DNA of 37,548 nt from Agrilactobacillus fermenti (GTDB lineage: Bacteria > Bacillota > Bacilli > Lactobacillales > Lactobacillaceae). Positions 31,681 to 37,548 of the stretch are shown here, in pieces. The stretch is taken from NCBI RefSeq assembly GCF_021030645.1, contig NZ_JACGCJ010000029.1, forward strand, positions 1 to 37,548, read 5' to 3'. Below the pieces are notes generated by a model that was not told the origin of the DNA, searched no databases, and was given only the letters and a program-made list of their open reading frames with translations. Within the stretch, counting starts at the first letter, position 1; each line of letters begins with the position of its first letter. Both the position numbers and the translations under genes were made by a program.

Positions 31681-32154
31681 ATGAGTGTAAACATTATTGA
31701 AGAATTTGATAATGCTCTAAACGCTACCGGCTGGACTAAATCACTTGTTGCTCAGTCAATACATGTAACACAAGCAGCGGTCAGTAACTGGTTAGCAAGA
31801 GGCGATATTCCTGCCGACATGCTTATAAAGTTAGGACGTGCTTTAAAGGACTATCGCTTCAGTCTTGCCATTGCAGAATATTTAACGGGGGTTCGCGTAT
31901 TGTCTGATAAAAGATTACAAGATACACCACAAGCCCGATATTTTAGCCAAGCTAAAGAAGAGAATGATCGTAAGAAACTTGACCCCGAATTTACATTGTT
32001 ACTTGGCAAGAACAAAGAAGATCGAACTGATACCGATCGGCGCCGCGTTTTAAAATATGTCAAAGAATTAGATGAGGAGATCGAAGAAAAAAGCAATTAT
32101 AAAGCTGCAATTATGCGTGACTGGGAGCTTTACATTGATGAGGAGGTAATCTGA
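31681..32154 (+). CDS. XRE-like phage regulator
   Basis: A 157-residue protein. The N-terminal helix-turn-helix (about 9-50: ALNATGWTKSLVAQSIHVTQAAVSNWLARGDIP) is followed by a charged, helical C-terminal half with a Glu/Lys coiled-coil (about 115-145). AGAGGGTG precedes the ATG. Proteins with this layout are common at the start of early operons in lactobacillus phages and may act as second-tier regulators. The stop overlaps the next start by one base. Confidence 0.7.
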   Translation: MSVNIIEEFDNALNATGWTKSLVAQSIHVTQAAVSNWLARGDIPADMLIKLGRALKDYRFSLAIAEYLTGVRVLSDKRLQDTPQARYFSQAKEENDRKKLDPEFTLLLGKNKEDRTDTDRRRVLKYVKELDEEIEEKSNYKAAIMRDWELYIDEEVI

Positions 32155-32462
32155 TGGACGTGACTGTTGCACTTGGCGATGAAGATAATGAACAAGAAGT
32201 ATTGATCAATGCTATTGCTGATCGCTTAGCTAAAAAAATGACACCGATTATCGAAAAAATCATTGAAGAAAAATTAACTCGTGAACGTGCGATGACACAA
32301 AGAGAAGTTGCAGAGCAGATACTGCATTGCGATCCATCAACAATTACTGATTATTATTTAGAACAGCCTGGTTTTCCATTTTTTGCAAAAGGCACAAAGA
32401 AGATGTTCTGGCCGGCTGCTGTTCGAGAATGGATCAATAACAATCAACAAAGCTTGATTTAG
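32154..32462 (+). CDS. helix-turn-helix (excisionase-like) phage protein
   Basis: A 102-residue protein. After an acidic N-terminal helix it has TQREVAEQILHCDPSTITDYYL followed by FPFFAKGTKKMFWPAAVREWI. This is the layout of winged-helix MerR/excisionase-like domains, where a target-reading helix is followed by a wing and a helix with W-I/L. It may be the excisionase or a regulator. The ATG overlaps the previous stop. Confidence 0.6.
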   Translation: MDVTVALGDEDNEQEVLINAIADRLAKKMTPIIEKIIEEKLTRERAMTQREVAEQILHCDPSTITDYYLEQPGFPFFAKGTKKMFWPAAVREWINNNQQSLI

Positions 32463-32475
32463 GAGAGTGAGAAAT

Positions 32476-32580
32476 ATGGGGTTAAAGAAAATTGATTTAA
32501 GCATGGAGGAATGGAAGATCCTTCTAAACATCATTCGTAACAATGAAAGAACGTTTTGGAAAATAAGGGGGCAACATTGA
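32476..32580 (+). CDS. very small phage protein, 34 residues
   Basis: ATG at 32476 follows AGGAGAGTGAGAAAT. The product MGLKKIDLSMEEWKILLNII is basic and amphipathic. Its TGA stop overlaps the next gene's ATG by one base (TGATG), the arrangement seen for coupled genes, which supports it being real. No function is recognised. Confidence 0.45.
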   Translation: MGLKKIDLSMEEWKILLNIIRNNERTFWKIRGQH

Positions 32581-32777
32581 TGAAGATTAATTGGAAACAG
32601 CACATGCAACAATGGCATGATCGTGAATTATCTCAGTTAGTTGTTAAAACAGCAGATGACCAGTTTCAAATTGAAAAACGTCGTCAGATCAACCGAGAAC
32701 AATTGCCTTATGTACACAAAAAAGCCACCAGTGTTGGCGCACCGGCAGCTGAGACACATACATTCTTAAAATTTTAA
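32580..32777 (+). CDS. small phage protein, 65 residues
   Basis: ATG at 32580 has AAGGGGG upstream. The product starts MKINWKQHMQQWHDRELSQL and is basic and rich in Gln and His, ending THTFLKF. No family is recognised. An ORF extended upstream to 32556 would read through the ribosome site. Confidence 0.55.
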   Translation: MKINWKQHMQQWHDRELSQLVVKTADDQFQIEKRRQINREQLPYVHKKATSVGAPAAETHTFLKF

Positions 32778-32807
32778 CAAACTAAGTATAGCAGAAAAGG
32801 TGAGTAA

Positions 32808-33032
32808 ATGGAAAATCATCTTTCAAGATTCGTAGGTGAGCAACGTATATCGATTACACAGCTTTCAAAAGAAACGGGTATTTCCCGAAATACGCTCACT
32901 AGTATCTACTATGACCGAAACAGCATGATCAAATTTGATGTGATTGAAAAGCTTTGCGATTACTTTCAAGTACCTATGCATGAGCTTTTTGATTACTACC
33001 CAAAGAAGGAGATCGAATATGGATGGCAATGA
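32808..33032 (+). CDS. small XRE-family DNA-binding protein
   Basis: A 74-residue protein that is essentially one helix-turn-helix: RFVGEQRISITQLSKETGIS then RNTLTSIYYDRNSMIKFDVI and CDYFQVPMHELFDY. It belongs to the short Cro/C1-type group often encoded within phage early regions. The ATG follows AAAAGGTGAGTAA. Its end overlaps the next small gene by 14 bases. Confidence 0.75.
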   Translation: MENHLSRFVGEQRISITQLSKETGISRNTLTSIYYDRNSMIKFDVIEKLCDYFQVPMHELFDYYPKKEIEYGWQ

Positions 33033-33150
33033 AGCTTTTTATCAGGCGTGGTTAGAGGTTATGGAACGCGATGAACAAGATCAGGACGAATTAGACCGGA
33101 TGGAAGAACAGGCTTATGAAGCCAAATATGAAGATGGAGATGAATGGTAA
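33019..33150 (+). CDS. small acidic phage protein, 43 residues
   Basis: ATG at 33019 has AAGGAG at 7 bases. The product MDGNEAFYQAWLEVMERDEQ onward is strongly acidic (many Asp and Glu) and ends EDGDEW. Its TAA shares one base with the start of the Gam-like gene. No function is recognised. Acidic small proteins in phage early regions sometimes mimic DNA, but nothing here proves that. Confidence 0.5.
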   Translation: MDGNEAFYQAWLEVMERDEQDQDELDRMEEQAYEAKYEDGDEW

Positions 33151-33740
33151 TGGACGCAATGAAACAATCAGAGATCAATGAGATACAAAAAGATAAGAAA
33201 TTACAAAGTGACGTTGATAAATTCAATGAAGGTGAGAAAACGCCTTGGTCAATCACCAATATCCACCAAGCTGACTGGGCATTACGCAAAATCGAAGCAT
33301 TACAGGCTCAAATGAAGGAAGATAAAGCGCTATCGGATTCTGAACATTTACGAATCGAACAATGGTATCAGGACCAGACAAAAGGCAATCAAGATAGTAT
33401 TAATTATTTTCAAGCGCAGCTGTTTCACTACTTGCAAGATCTACGTCAAGATGACCCCAAGGCACGTATCAAAACACCTCACGGTTCTGTTGGCACACGT
33501 AAAGGTAGCACTAAGCTAGTGGTTACAGATGAACAGAAGCTACTTGAACAGATCAAGCATACTGAACTGGCTGCCAAGGTCATCAAACAAACTATCAATC
33601 GTTCTGAACTCAAAAAAGTTACACAAAATGCTGATGGCAAAGTAGTAAACGAAGATGGCGAACCGCTTGAAGGCGTCGAATATCAGACTGGGGAAGAATC
33701 GTTAAATATTACTTGGCCACGAATCAAGGGGGATAAATAA
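33150..33740 (+). CDS. gam: host-nuclease inhibitor Gam-family protein
   Basis: A 196-residue protein. The N-terminal part (about 10-115) is helical with ITNIHQADWALRKIEALQAQM and later YFQAQLFHYLQD, and then a beta segment with KTPHGSVGTRKGSTKLVV. This order is characteristic of the Gam family (Mu Gam type), which binds DNA ends and protects phage DNA from host exonuclease. It is immediately followed by the annealing-protein candidate, a common recombination pairing. The ATG at 33150 overlaps the previous stop (TAATG). Confidence 0.82.
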   Translation: MDAMKQSEINEIQKDKKLQSDVDKFNEGEKTPWSITNIHQADWALRKIEALQAQMKEDKALSDSEHLRIEQWYQDQTKGNQDSINYFQAQLFHYLQDLRQDDPKARIKTPHGSVGTRKGSTKLVVTDEQKLLEQIKHTELAAKVIKQTINRSELKKVTQNADGKVVNEDGEPLEGVEYQTGEESLNITWPRIKGDK

Positions 33741-33742
33741 TC

Positions 33743-34762
33743 ATGGAAAATAAAGAAGTGTCAGTCATGCCAACGACACCAAAAAATCAGCTAATGAATC
33801 TCATTGATAGTGATCAAATTGATTCTGTCGCACAACAGATCCAGACCATCAATAAATTTCAAACGATCGTTAGTAGCACTCTACAAAAAGGTAAGGATTT
33901 CGGTGAGATCCCGGGGACCACAAAACCAACGCTGCTTAAAGCTGGTGCAGAGAAGATCTTCATGCTGATGGGCCTAACTAGTAAATTCGATATCGTTGAT
34001 AAGATTGAGGACTACGACAAAGGTTTCTTTCAATATCAATTCAAGACCACGCTCATCAAAGACGGCATGATCATTACTGAGGGCATGGGCAGTGCTAACA
34101 CACGAGAACGTAAATACGTAAAAGGTGATCCTTATGACTTACAAAATACGATTTTGAAGATGGCAAAAAAGCGTTCTGAAGTCGATGCTGCTTTGACCGT
34201 GGCATCATTATCAGACCTATTTACCCAAGACATTGAGGATATGGACTTAAACCATAATGAGAAAGCCGCGACTATGACGGACAAAGAAGCAGCTAATTTC
34301 AAACTTACGTTTGGCAAATATCGTGACAAGACGTTAAGCGAGGTTTACAAGGAGAATGCTGGGTACCTTAACTGGTTGATTCAAAATAGCAAAAAACAAG
34401 ATGTTAAGCGTGCCGCTGAATTGGTCGTTCAACAAGCCAAAAATCCTAAAACAAATACTTCTAACCCTGACCCTAACCAAAATGAACAACAAGCCACACA
34501 CGAATCACACTCAGACATTAAAGAACCTATCAATGAAGCACAAAAAGAACAGATCAAAGACCTGATATTCAAGATCTCCGAATTACGTGGTATTGATGCA
34601 ATCACTGTTATGCAAAGCTATAAGGCCGAGCACTACCAGAACTTTACGAATGCTCAAGCAGAACGATTCATCAAGAAGTTAGAGCAAGACAGCAAAAATG
34701 AAGTACCTAAAGAAGATATGAATCAGACAGAGTTAGATGGTCTTGAAGATCCATTTCAATAA
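33743..34762 (+). CDS. phage recombination protein candidate with ExoX-like C-terminal domain
   Basis: A 339-residue protein. Residues about 30-165 hold KDFGEIPGTTKPTLLKAGAE, a strand-rich middle (FFQYQFKTTLI) and ILKMAKKRSEVDAALTVASLSDLFTQDIED. This resembles Rad52/ERF-like single-strand annealing proteins of phages. Residues about 188-226 (FGKYRDKTLSEVYKENAGYLNWLIQ) match the small ExoX-like C-terminal domain also found in such phage proteins. A polar Asn/Gln/Pro linker and helical tail follow. The end, ELDGLEDPFQ, resembles an SSB-type acidic tip. It follows gam by 2 bases. No separate SSB gene is visible in the window. Confidence 0.6.
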   Translation: MENKEVSVMPTTPKNQLMNLIDSDQIDSVAQQIQTINKFQTIVSSTLQKGKDFGEIPGTTKPTLLKAGAEKIFMLMGLTSKFDIVDKIEDYDKGFFQYQFKTTLIKDGMIITEGMGSANTRERKYVKGDPYDLQNTILKMAKKRSEVDAALTVASLSDLFTQDIEDMDLNHNEKAATMTDKEAANFKLTFGKYRDKTLSEVYKENAGYLNWLIQNSKKQDVKRAAELVVQQAKNPKTNTSNPDPNQNEQQATHESHSDIKEPINEAQKEQIKDLIFKISELRGIDAITVMQSYKAEHYQNFTNAQAERFIKKLEQDSKNEVPKEDMNQTELDGLEDPFQ

Positions 34763-34807
34763 TCAATAGTTAAGTGGTGGGTGGGAGGTAAATCGGGAGG
34801 TGAAATA

Positions 34808-35881
34808 TTGGCTATCTTTAGACAGATACCAACCGACTTTTGGATAGATGATTTTATTGGTGAGTTAGAGCCACTTCAGAAGCTTTTATATGTATATCTG
34901 TGGACTAACAAGAAAACGACCCAATGTGGCGTCTATCAGCTTAGTATGCGTTATACACAATTCGAAACAGGACTAGATAAAGACCAGATAATCAAATATT
35001 TAAAAGCATTTGAGACAGCTGGCAGAGTCTACTACAACCCTGAAAACAATGAAATCATGCTGAACCAATGGCTAAAAGTAAATTCTGCTAAGTCACCTAA
35101 GGTTGCCAAAGTAATCGACAATGAGTTACTTGATATCCAGACACTAGAATTTGGACAAGAAGTCATTAAAAAATGTCACGAATATGGTTATCCGATTGTC
35201 GACAAAACAGTGCCAAATTCAGAAAATAAAATACACTATCGATACCCTATCGATACAGTATCAAAAACTGAAAATAGGGTATCGCAAAAGAATATAAATC
35301 ATAATATAAATCATAATCATAAAATAACAGAACAACAACAGGACAAAGGCACGTCAGCGAGCGTGAAAAGTTCTGAAGCTGATCAAGGCGTGACTAAGAG
35401 CACGAAAAAACCAGCTGCTGTTGCTCCTAAGGGAGTATATACCCTTTATCAACAAGTCTTTGGTGTGATGAACAGCATTGTCCAGACACGGCTTAACGAC
35501 TGGGTGAACGATCTCGGTGAAGAGCTTGTGACCGAAGCTATGAATCGTGCTGCCCTAGCTGGTAAGACGTTTAGCTATGCGGACGGGATTTTGAAGCAAT
35601 GGGATTCCAAAAACATTAGCACGATGGAGCAGGTAAAAGCTGATGACGTGGCACATAATAACCAAAAACGCCAATACCACAACCAGCGGTCAGCACAAGC
35701 AGTTGAGCCTGAGCCTGATTGGTTTAAAGAACAGCAGCAAGGGCAAGATCAACCTAAACAGCCAGAACCAAATTCGGAATCGGATTCCGATTTAGCCGCT
35801 ATGTTCGCGGAATTAGAGCAGGCGAAATCTAAGAATAAACAGGAGGCGAAACATGATCAAACAAATAGCACACATACCTGA
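34808..35881 (+). CDS. DnaD-like phage replication initiation protein
   Basis: A 357-residue protein. The N-terminal winged-helix region (about 5-125) begins IFRQIPTDFWIDDFIGELEP and includes CGVYQLSMRY, typical of phage replication initiators that share the DnaD N-terminal fold. A low-complexity linker follows, then a DnaD_2-like helical domain (about 215-275, YTLYQQVFGVMNSIVQTRLN...YADGILKQWDSK). A polar tail completes it. TTG at 34808 has GGGAGGTG at 5 bases; an earlier in-frame GTG (34781) lacks one. The gene contains an origin-like repeat array at 35236-35325. No separate helicase loader (DnaC-like) is seen in the window. Confidence 0.8.
   Translation: MAIFRQIPTDFWIDDFIGELEPLQKLLYVYLWTNKKTTQCGVYQLSMRYTQFETGLDKDQIIKYLKAFETAGRVYYNPENNEIMLNQWLKVNSAKSPKVAKVIDNELLDIQTLEFGQEVIKKCHEYGYPIVDKTVPNSENKIHYRYPIDTVSKTENRVSQKNINHNINHNHKITEQQQDKGTSASVKSSEADQGVTKSTKKPAAVAPKGVYTLYQQVFGVMNSIVQTRLNDWVNDLGEELVTEAMNRAALAGKTFSYADGILKQWDSKNISTMEQVKADDVAHNNQKRQYHNQRSAQAVEPEPDWFKEQQQGQDQPKQPEPNSESDSDLAAMFAELEQAKSKNKQEAKHDQTNSTHT
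35236..35325. other. candidate phage replication origin inside the initiator gene
   Basis: CTATCGATAC occurs at 35236-35245 and 35247-35256 (11-base period). CGATACCCTAT (35240-35250) pairs with ATAGGGTATCG (35274-35284), and GATACAGTATC (35252-35262) is a small palindrome between them. Directly after come two tandem AATATAAATCAT units (35291-35314) and more AT-rich sequence to 35325. Iterons next to an AT-rich unwinding segment within the initiator gene is a common origin design in temperate phages. Confidence 0.6.
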
Positions 35882-36110
35882 TCTAGTTGCGGAGTGGATC
35901 GATGAGATTGCGCTACCTGAGTACTGCGACTCCACAACAGTTCGAGAGGTCATGCAGTCGATTGTTAACGATGCGGCGAAGCGTTTAGACACGCAAGAAA
36001 GCAATTATTTAGAGAGTGATCAGATGCTGATTGATATTTATGTTTTGAGCAAAGCTGGTCATTATCAGACGCACAAATATGTTCAGGAGGCTTTCGACTC
36101 GTGGAATTGA
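35853..36110 (+). CDS. phage early protein of unknown function
   Basis: An 85-residue protein overlapping the end of the replication gene by 29 bases, with AGGAGGCG at the right distance from its ATG. It starts MIKQIAHIPDLVAEWIDEIA and is mostly helical and acidic. No domain is recognised. It is followed by the VRR-NUC gene with a 10-base overlap, so it is inside the replication and nuclease operon. Confidence 0.65.
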   Translation: MIKQIAHIPDLVAEWIDEIALPEYCDSTTVREVMQSIVNDAAKRLDTQESNYLESDQMLIDIYVLSKAGHYQTHKYVQEAFDSWN

Positions 36111-36424
36111 ACGAACGGCAACGTGAATCAGATATTCAAGCCGATATCATTAAGGCACTAAACCGTCTGGGTTGTCACGTTTGGCGCACTAACGCTGGTA
36201 GTTTTAGCAAAGGCAACCGTCATATTGCTGGCCTACCAGCTGGATACCCAGACATTTCAGGTCATAGAGATTCAGATGGCAAAGCAATCTATATCGAAGT
36301 CAAAAATAAAACTGGCAAGTTGCGTAAAGTTCAAGAGCAATTTGCATTAAGAATTAAAGATGATGACGTGCTATACGGCGTAGCAAGGTCTGTGGAAGAC
36401 GCTATCAAGATTGTGAGGAGATAG
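36101..36424 (+). CDS. VRR-NUC domain nuclease
   Basis: A 107-residue protein formed by a single VRR-NUC (PD-(D/E)xK superfamily) domain. The catalytic residues are visible: Glu/Gln in RESDIQADIIKAL, PDISG with the Asp, and the E-x-K in YIEVKNKTG. Such small phage enzymes are thought to cut branched or junction DNA during replication and packaging. The GTG at 36101 has AGGAGG about 10 bases upstream. The next gene begins 3 bases after the stop. Confidence 0.88.
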   Translation: MELNERQRESDIQADIIKALNRLGCHVWRTNAGSFSKGNRHIAGLPAGYPDISGHRDSDGKAIYIEVKNKTGKLRKVQEQFALRIKDDDVLYGVARSVEDAIKIVRR

Positions 36425-36427
36425 GGT

Positions 36428-36649
36428 ATGAAGGTTGAAACATTAGCAGAGTTGGAGCTTAAACAGAGCTTTGAGAAAGCTCAATTCATTATCGATCACA
36501 TGGATAATCGCCAACAGTCGTTACTGTTTGAACTCAGCACTCAAGCTTTTCTTGCAGAACGATTGATGGCAATAACTGGTAAAAGTTTTGATGTAAAGAT
36601 TGGCAAAGTTAGCAGAAATGGCAAAATCATCTACATTTTGGAGATTTAA
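36428..36649 (+). CDS. small phage early protein, 73 residues
   Basis: ATG at 36428 has GAGGAGATAGGGT upstream. The product MKVETLAELELKQSFEKAQF onward has an amphipathic helical first half and a strand-like end (KIGKVSRNGKIIYILEI). No family is recognised. It is the last rightward gene before an oppositely oriented gene. Confidence 0.6.
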   Translation: MKVETLAELELKQSFEKAQFIIDHMDNRQQSLLFELSTQAFLAERLMAITGKSFDVKIGKVSRNGKIIYILEI

Positions 36650-36694
36650 TCGTGGAAGTTTGCAAGAATCGGGCGTTTTTATAAAAGTTTGGAA

Positions 36695-36726
36695 ATAAAA
36701 AAGCATCCTAACTGCAATTAGGATAC
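36695..36726 (-). terminator. intrinsic terminator of the opposite-strand DUF2188-like gene
   Basis: On the minus strand ATCCTAA-TTGCAG-TTAGGAT is followed by GCTTTTTTATTT. It sits about 20 bases after that gene's stop. On the plus strand there is no T-run, so rightward early transcripts would pass. Confidence 0.78.
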
Positions 36727-36746
36727 TTAGTCAGTTAATCTAGAGA

Positions 36747-36974
36747 TTAGTTTTTATCTCTAGGTGGGAATGGATCATTACCGTAGCTGTTTTTCATTCC
36801 AATTTGACCATTTTTGTTTTGAACGATCAATTCTGAACTTTGGTTCTTTGCAATTTGCTTAGCAAAGTCTATTGCTTGAGTTTTGTTGGTGAAATTCTTA
36901 GTTGCCCTTGTTGAACCTTCGCTATGAACCTTCCAGCCAGAATTTGTTGGAGAAACCCACTGGTTTTTTGGCAT
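36747..36974 (-). CDS. DUF2188-like small protein
   Basis: A 75-residue protein. MPKNQWVSPTNSGWKVHSEG, then KNFTNKTQAIDFAKQIAKNQ and ELIVQNKNGQIGMKNSYG, matches the DUF2188 pattern. It is two short strand-helix-strand elements in which W-x-V, A-I-x-x-A-x-x-I-A-x-x-Q and L-x-x-x-x-x-x-G-x-I are conserved. The ATG (36972-36974) has GGAGG at 6 bases. It reads against the early operon and has its own terminator, so it is an independently expressed insert in the phage. Function is unknown. Confidence 0.75.
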   Translation of the reverse strand: MPKNQWVSPTNSGWKVHSEGSTRATKNFTNKTQAIDFAKQIAKNQSSELIVQNKNGQIGMKNSYGNDPFPPRDKN

Positions 36975-37086
36975 ATTATTGACCTCCATGATGTATTTCA
37001 ATGGCTTCAACGAGATAGAAAGTGATAATTGGAGTTGCATTGATGGCCTACATCATACTGTATATAGGTTACAGAATTATTACAAA

Positions 37087-37100
37087 TACAATATATTGTA
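37087..37100. promoter_or_regulatory. perfect 14-base palindrome upstream of an XRE gene
   Basis: TACAATATATTGTA reads identically on both strands, 23 bases before the start of the regulator at 37124. A larger ATTACAA...TTGTAAT inverted repeat surrounds it. It is a candidate operator for autoregulation. Confidence 0.5.
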
Positions 37101-37123
37101 ATTACAGAGAAAGGGTTTTTGTA

Positions 37124-37360
37124 ATGAACAACGGAAATAGTATTTGGAAAAAAATTGATAAAGCCCTGTTAGATAAGGGATTGAGCTTAACGCAATTAGC
37201 ATTACAAATGAACGTTTATCCGTCTGTTTTGTCTGAACTTAAACAGGGAAGAATTAAGAAACCTAGTTTTGAATTGATGGTAAAAATAGCCGATGCATTG
37301 GACATCAGCTTAGATGAATTTAGGGAGGTAGATCATGAAAAAACTACAAAAAGGCGATGA
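37124..37360 (+). CDS. XRE-family regulator of the phage early region
   Basis: A 78-residue protein. The helix-turn-helix spans about 8-68 (IDKALLDKGLSLTQLALQMN, then VYPSVLSELKQGRIKKPSFE and KIADALDISLDEF). The ATG at 37124 follows AGAAAGGG at 8 bases. A frame extended to 37022 adds a hydrophobic stretch across the palindrome and is unlikely. Its end overlaps the next gene by 26 bases. Confidence 0.78.
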   Translation: MNNGNSIWKKIDKALLDKGLSLTQLALQMNVYPSVLSELKQGRIKKPSFELMVKIADALDISLDEFREVDHEKTTKRR

Positions 37361-37548
37361 AGTAACCGTACTTAGTTTTGGCGAAGGTAGGTACCGTAAC
37401 CTGGTTGGTCAGATTCAAAAGTTATATGAGAATTCAGCAATGATATTGCTCAAAGATTCGGTAGAAATCGAAGGCGAATTGAGGAATAAGGTCGTTGTAA
37501 GTTTTCGTCGCTTAACTAAGTCGGGTAAACCTGTTATTAAAACATATG
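37335..37548 (+). CDS. phage protein of unknown function, 5' part (cut by window end)
   Basis: ATG at 37335 follows GGGAGGTAGATC. The frame stays open for 71 codons to the window edge: MKKLQKGDEVTVLSFGEGRY, then VGQIQKLYENSAMILLKDS and FRRLTKSGKPVI. The strand-rich pattern with K-G-D-x-V suggests a small SH3- or KOW-like barrel, but the family is not certain. It overlaps the preceding regulator gene by 26 bases. Confidence 0.55.
   Translation, partial: MKKLQKGDEVTVLSFGEGRYRNLVGQIQKLYENSAMILLKDSVEIEGELRNKVVVSFRRLTKSGKPVIKTY

Larger units (their letters stand above)
26439..37548. mobile_element. prophage, left part (lysogeny module and early region; right end outside window)
   Basis: The order is integrase, membrane-anchored protein, SHOCT protein, ImmA-like protease and repressor leftward, then Cro-like regulator, Gam, annealing protein candidate, DnaD-type replication protein and VRR-NUC rightward. 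This is the standard left half of a temperate siphophage in lactobacilli. Packaging, head, tail and lysis genes are not in the window. The left boundary is placed just after guaA by inference. Whether the phage is intact cannot be judged. Confidence 0.85.

Noticed and set aside
32944-33150. Longer form of the 43-residue acidic protein
   Set aside because: The upstream part lies inside the XRE gene. The ribosome site points to the ATG at 33019.

Overview
The window looks like the chromosome of a lactic acid bacterium (Lactobacillaceae). The evidence is strong AGGAGG ribosome sites, moderate GC, a LAB-type citrate fermentation cluster, a phosphoketolase, a proline iminopeptidase, an Rgg-type regulator and a temperate phage of the kind found in lactobacilli. 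The species cannot be fixed from sequence alone.

Layout. (1) 1-258: the left-facing end of an IS3-family element, cut by the window edge. (2) 558-9896: a citrate fermentation locus. A CitMHS citrate transporter reads left. Reading right is an operon: oxaloacetate decarboxylase soluble gamma-like subunit, biotin carrier, beta membrane subunit, a 42-residue gamma membrane anchor, citC, citD, citE, citF, citX and oxaloacetate decarboxylase alpha. Together they import citrate, split it to acetate and oxaloacetate, and decarboxylate the latter to pyruvate with probable Na+ export. citG and the citrate regulator are not in the window. (3) 10073-14567: two divergent regulator/transporter pairs, TetR with an ABC-2-like membrane protein and Rgg with an MFS exporter, each with a palindromic operator candidate. 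(4) 14643-18783: leftward genes for a histidine phosphatase, a proline iminopeptidase and a phosphoketolase. (5) 19117-26438: a small membrane protein with two Fluc/CrcB fluoride channel subunits, a HelD-like helicase, an SGNH hydrolase, a thioesterase, pantothenate kinase and guaA. (6) 26439-37548: the left part of a prophage apparently inserted next to guaA. It has integrase, a membrane-anchored double-domain protein, a SHOCT protein, an ImmA-like protease, an ImmR/cI-like repressor, a divergent Cro-like gene and the early region (Gam, a single-strand annealing protein candidate, a DnaD-type replication protein with an internal origin-like segment, VRR-NUC nuclease, regulators). Late genes lie beyond the window.

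Most notable observations. A family of about 100-125 nt structured intergenic repeats (five fuller copies plus fragments) begins near AAACGCGTTC and ends near CGCGCTCT. Variable arm sequences keep their base pairing, and one copy forms the predicted guaA 5' leader. The oxaloacetate decarboxylase gamma subunit appears split into two genes at opposite ends of oadD-oadB, with an internal duplication in the soluble part. The prophage carries a duplicated divergent expression module flanked by tiny genes, and an iteron plus AT-rich repeat array inside the replication gene.
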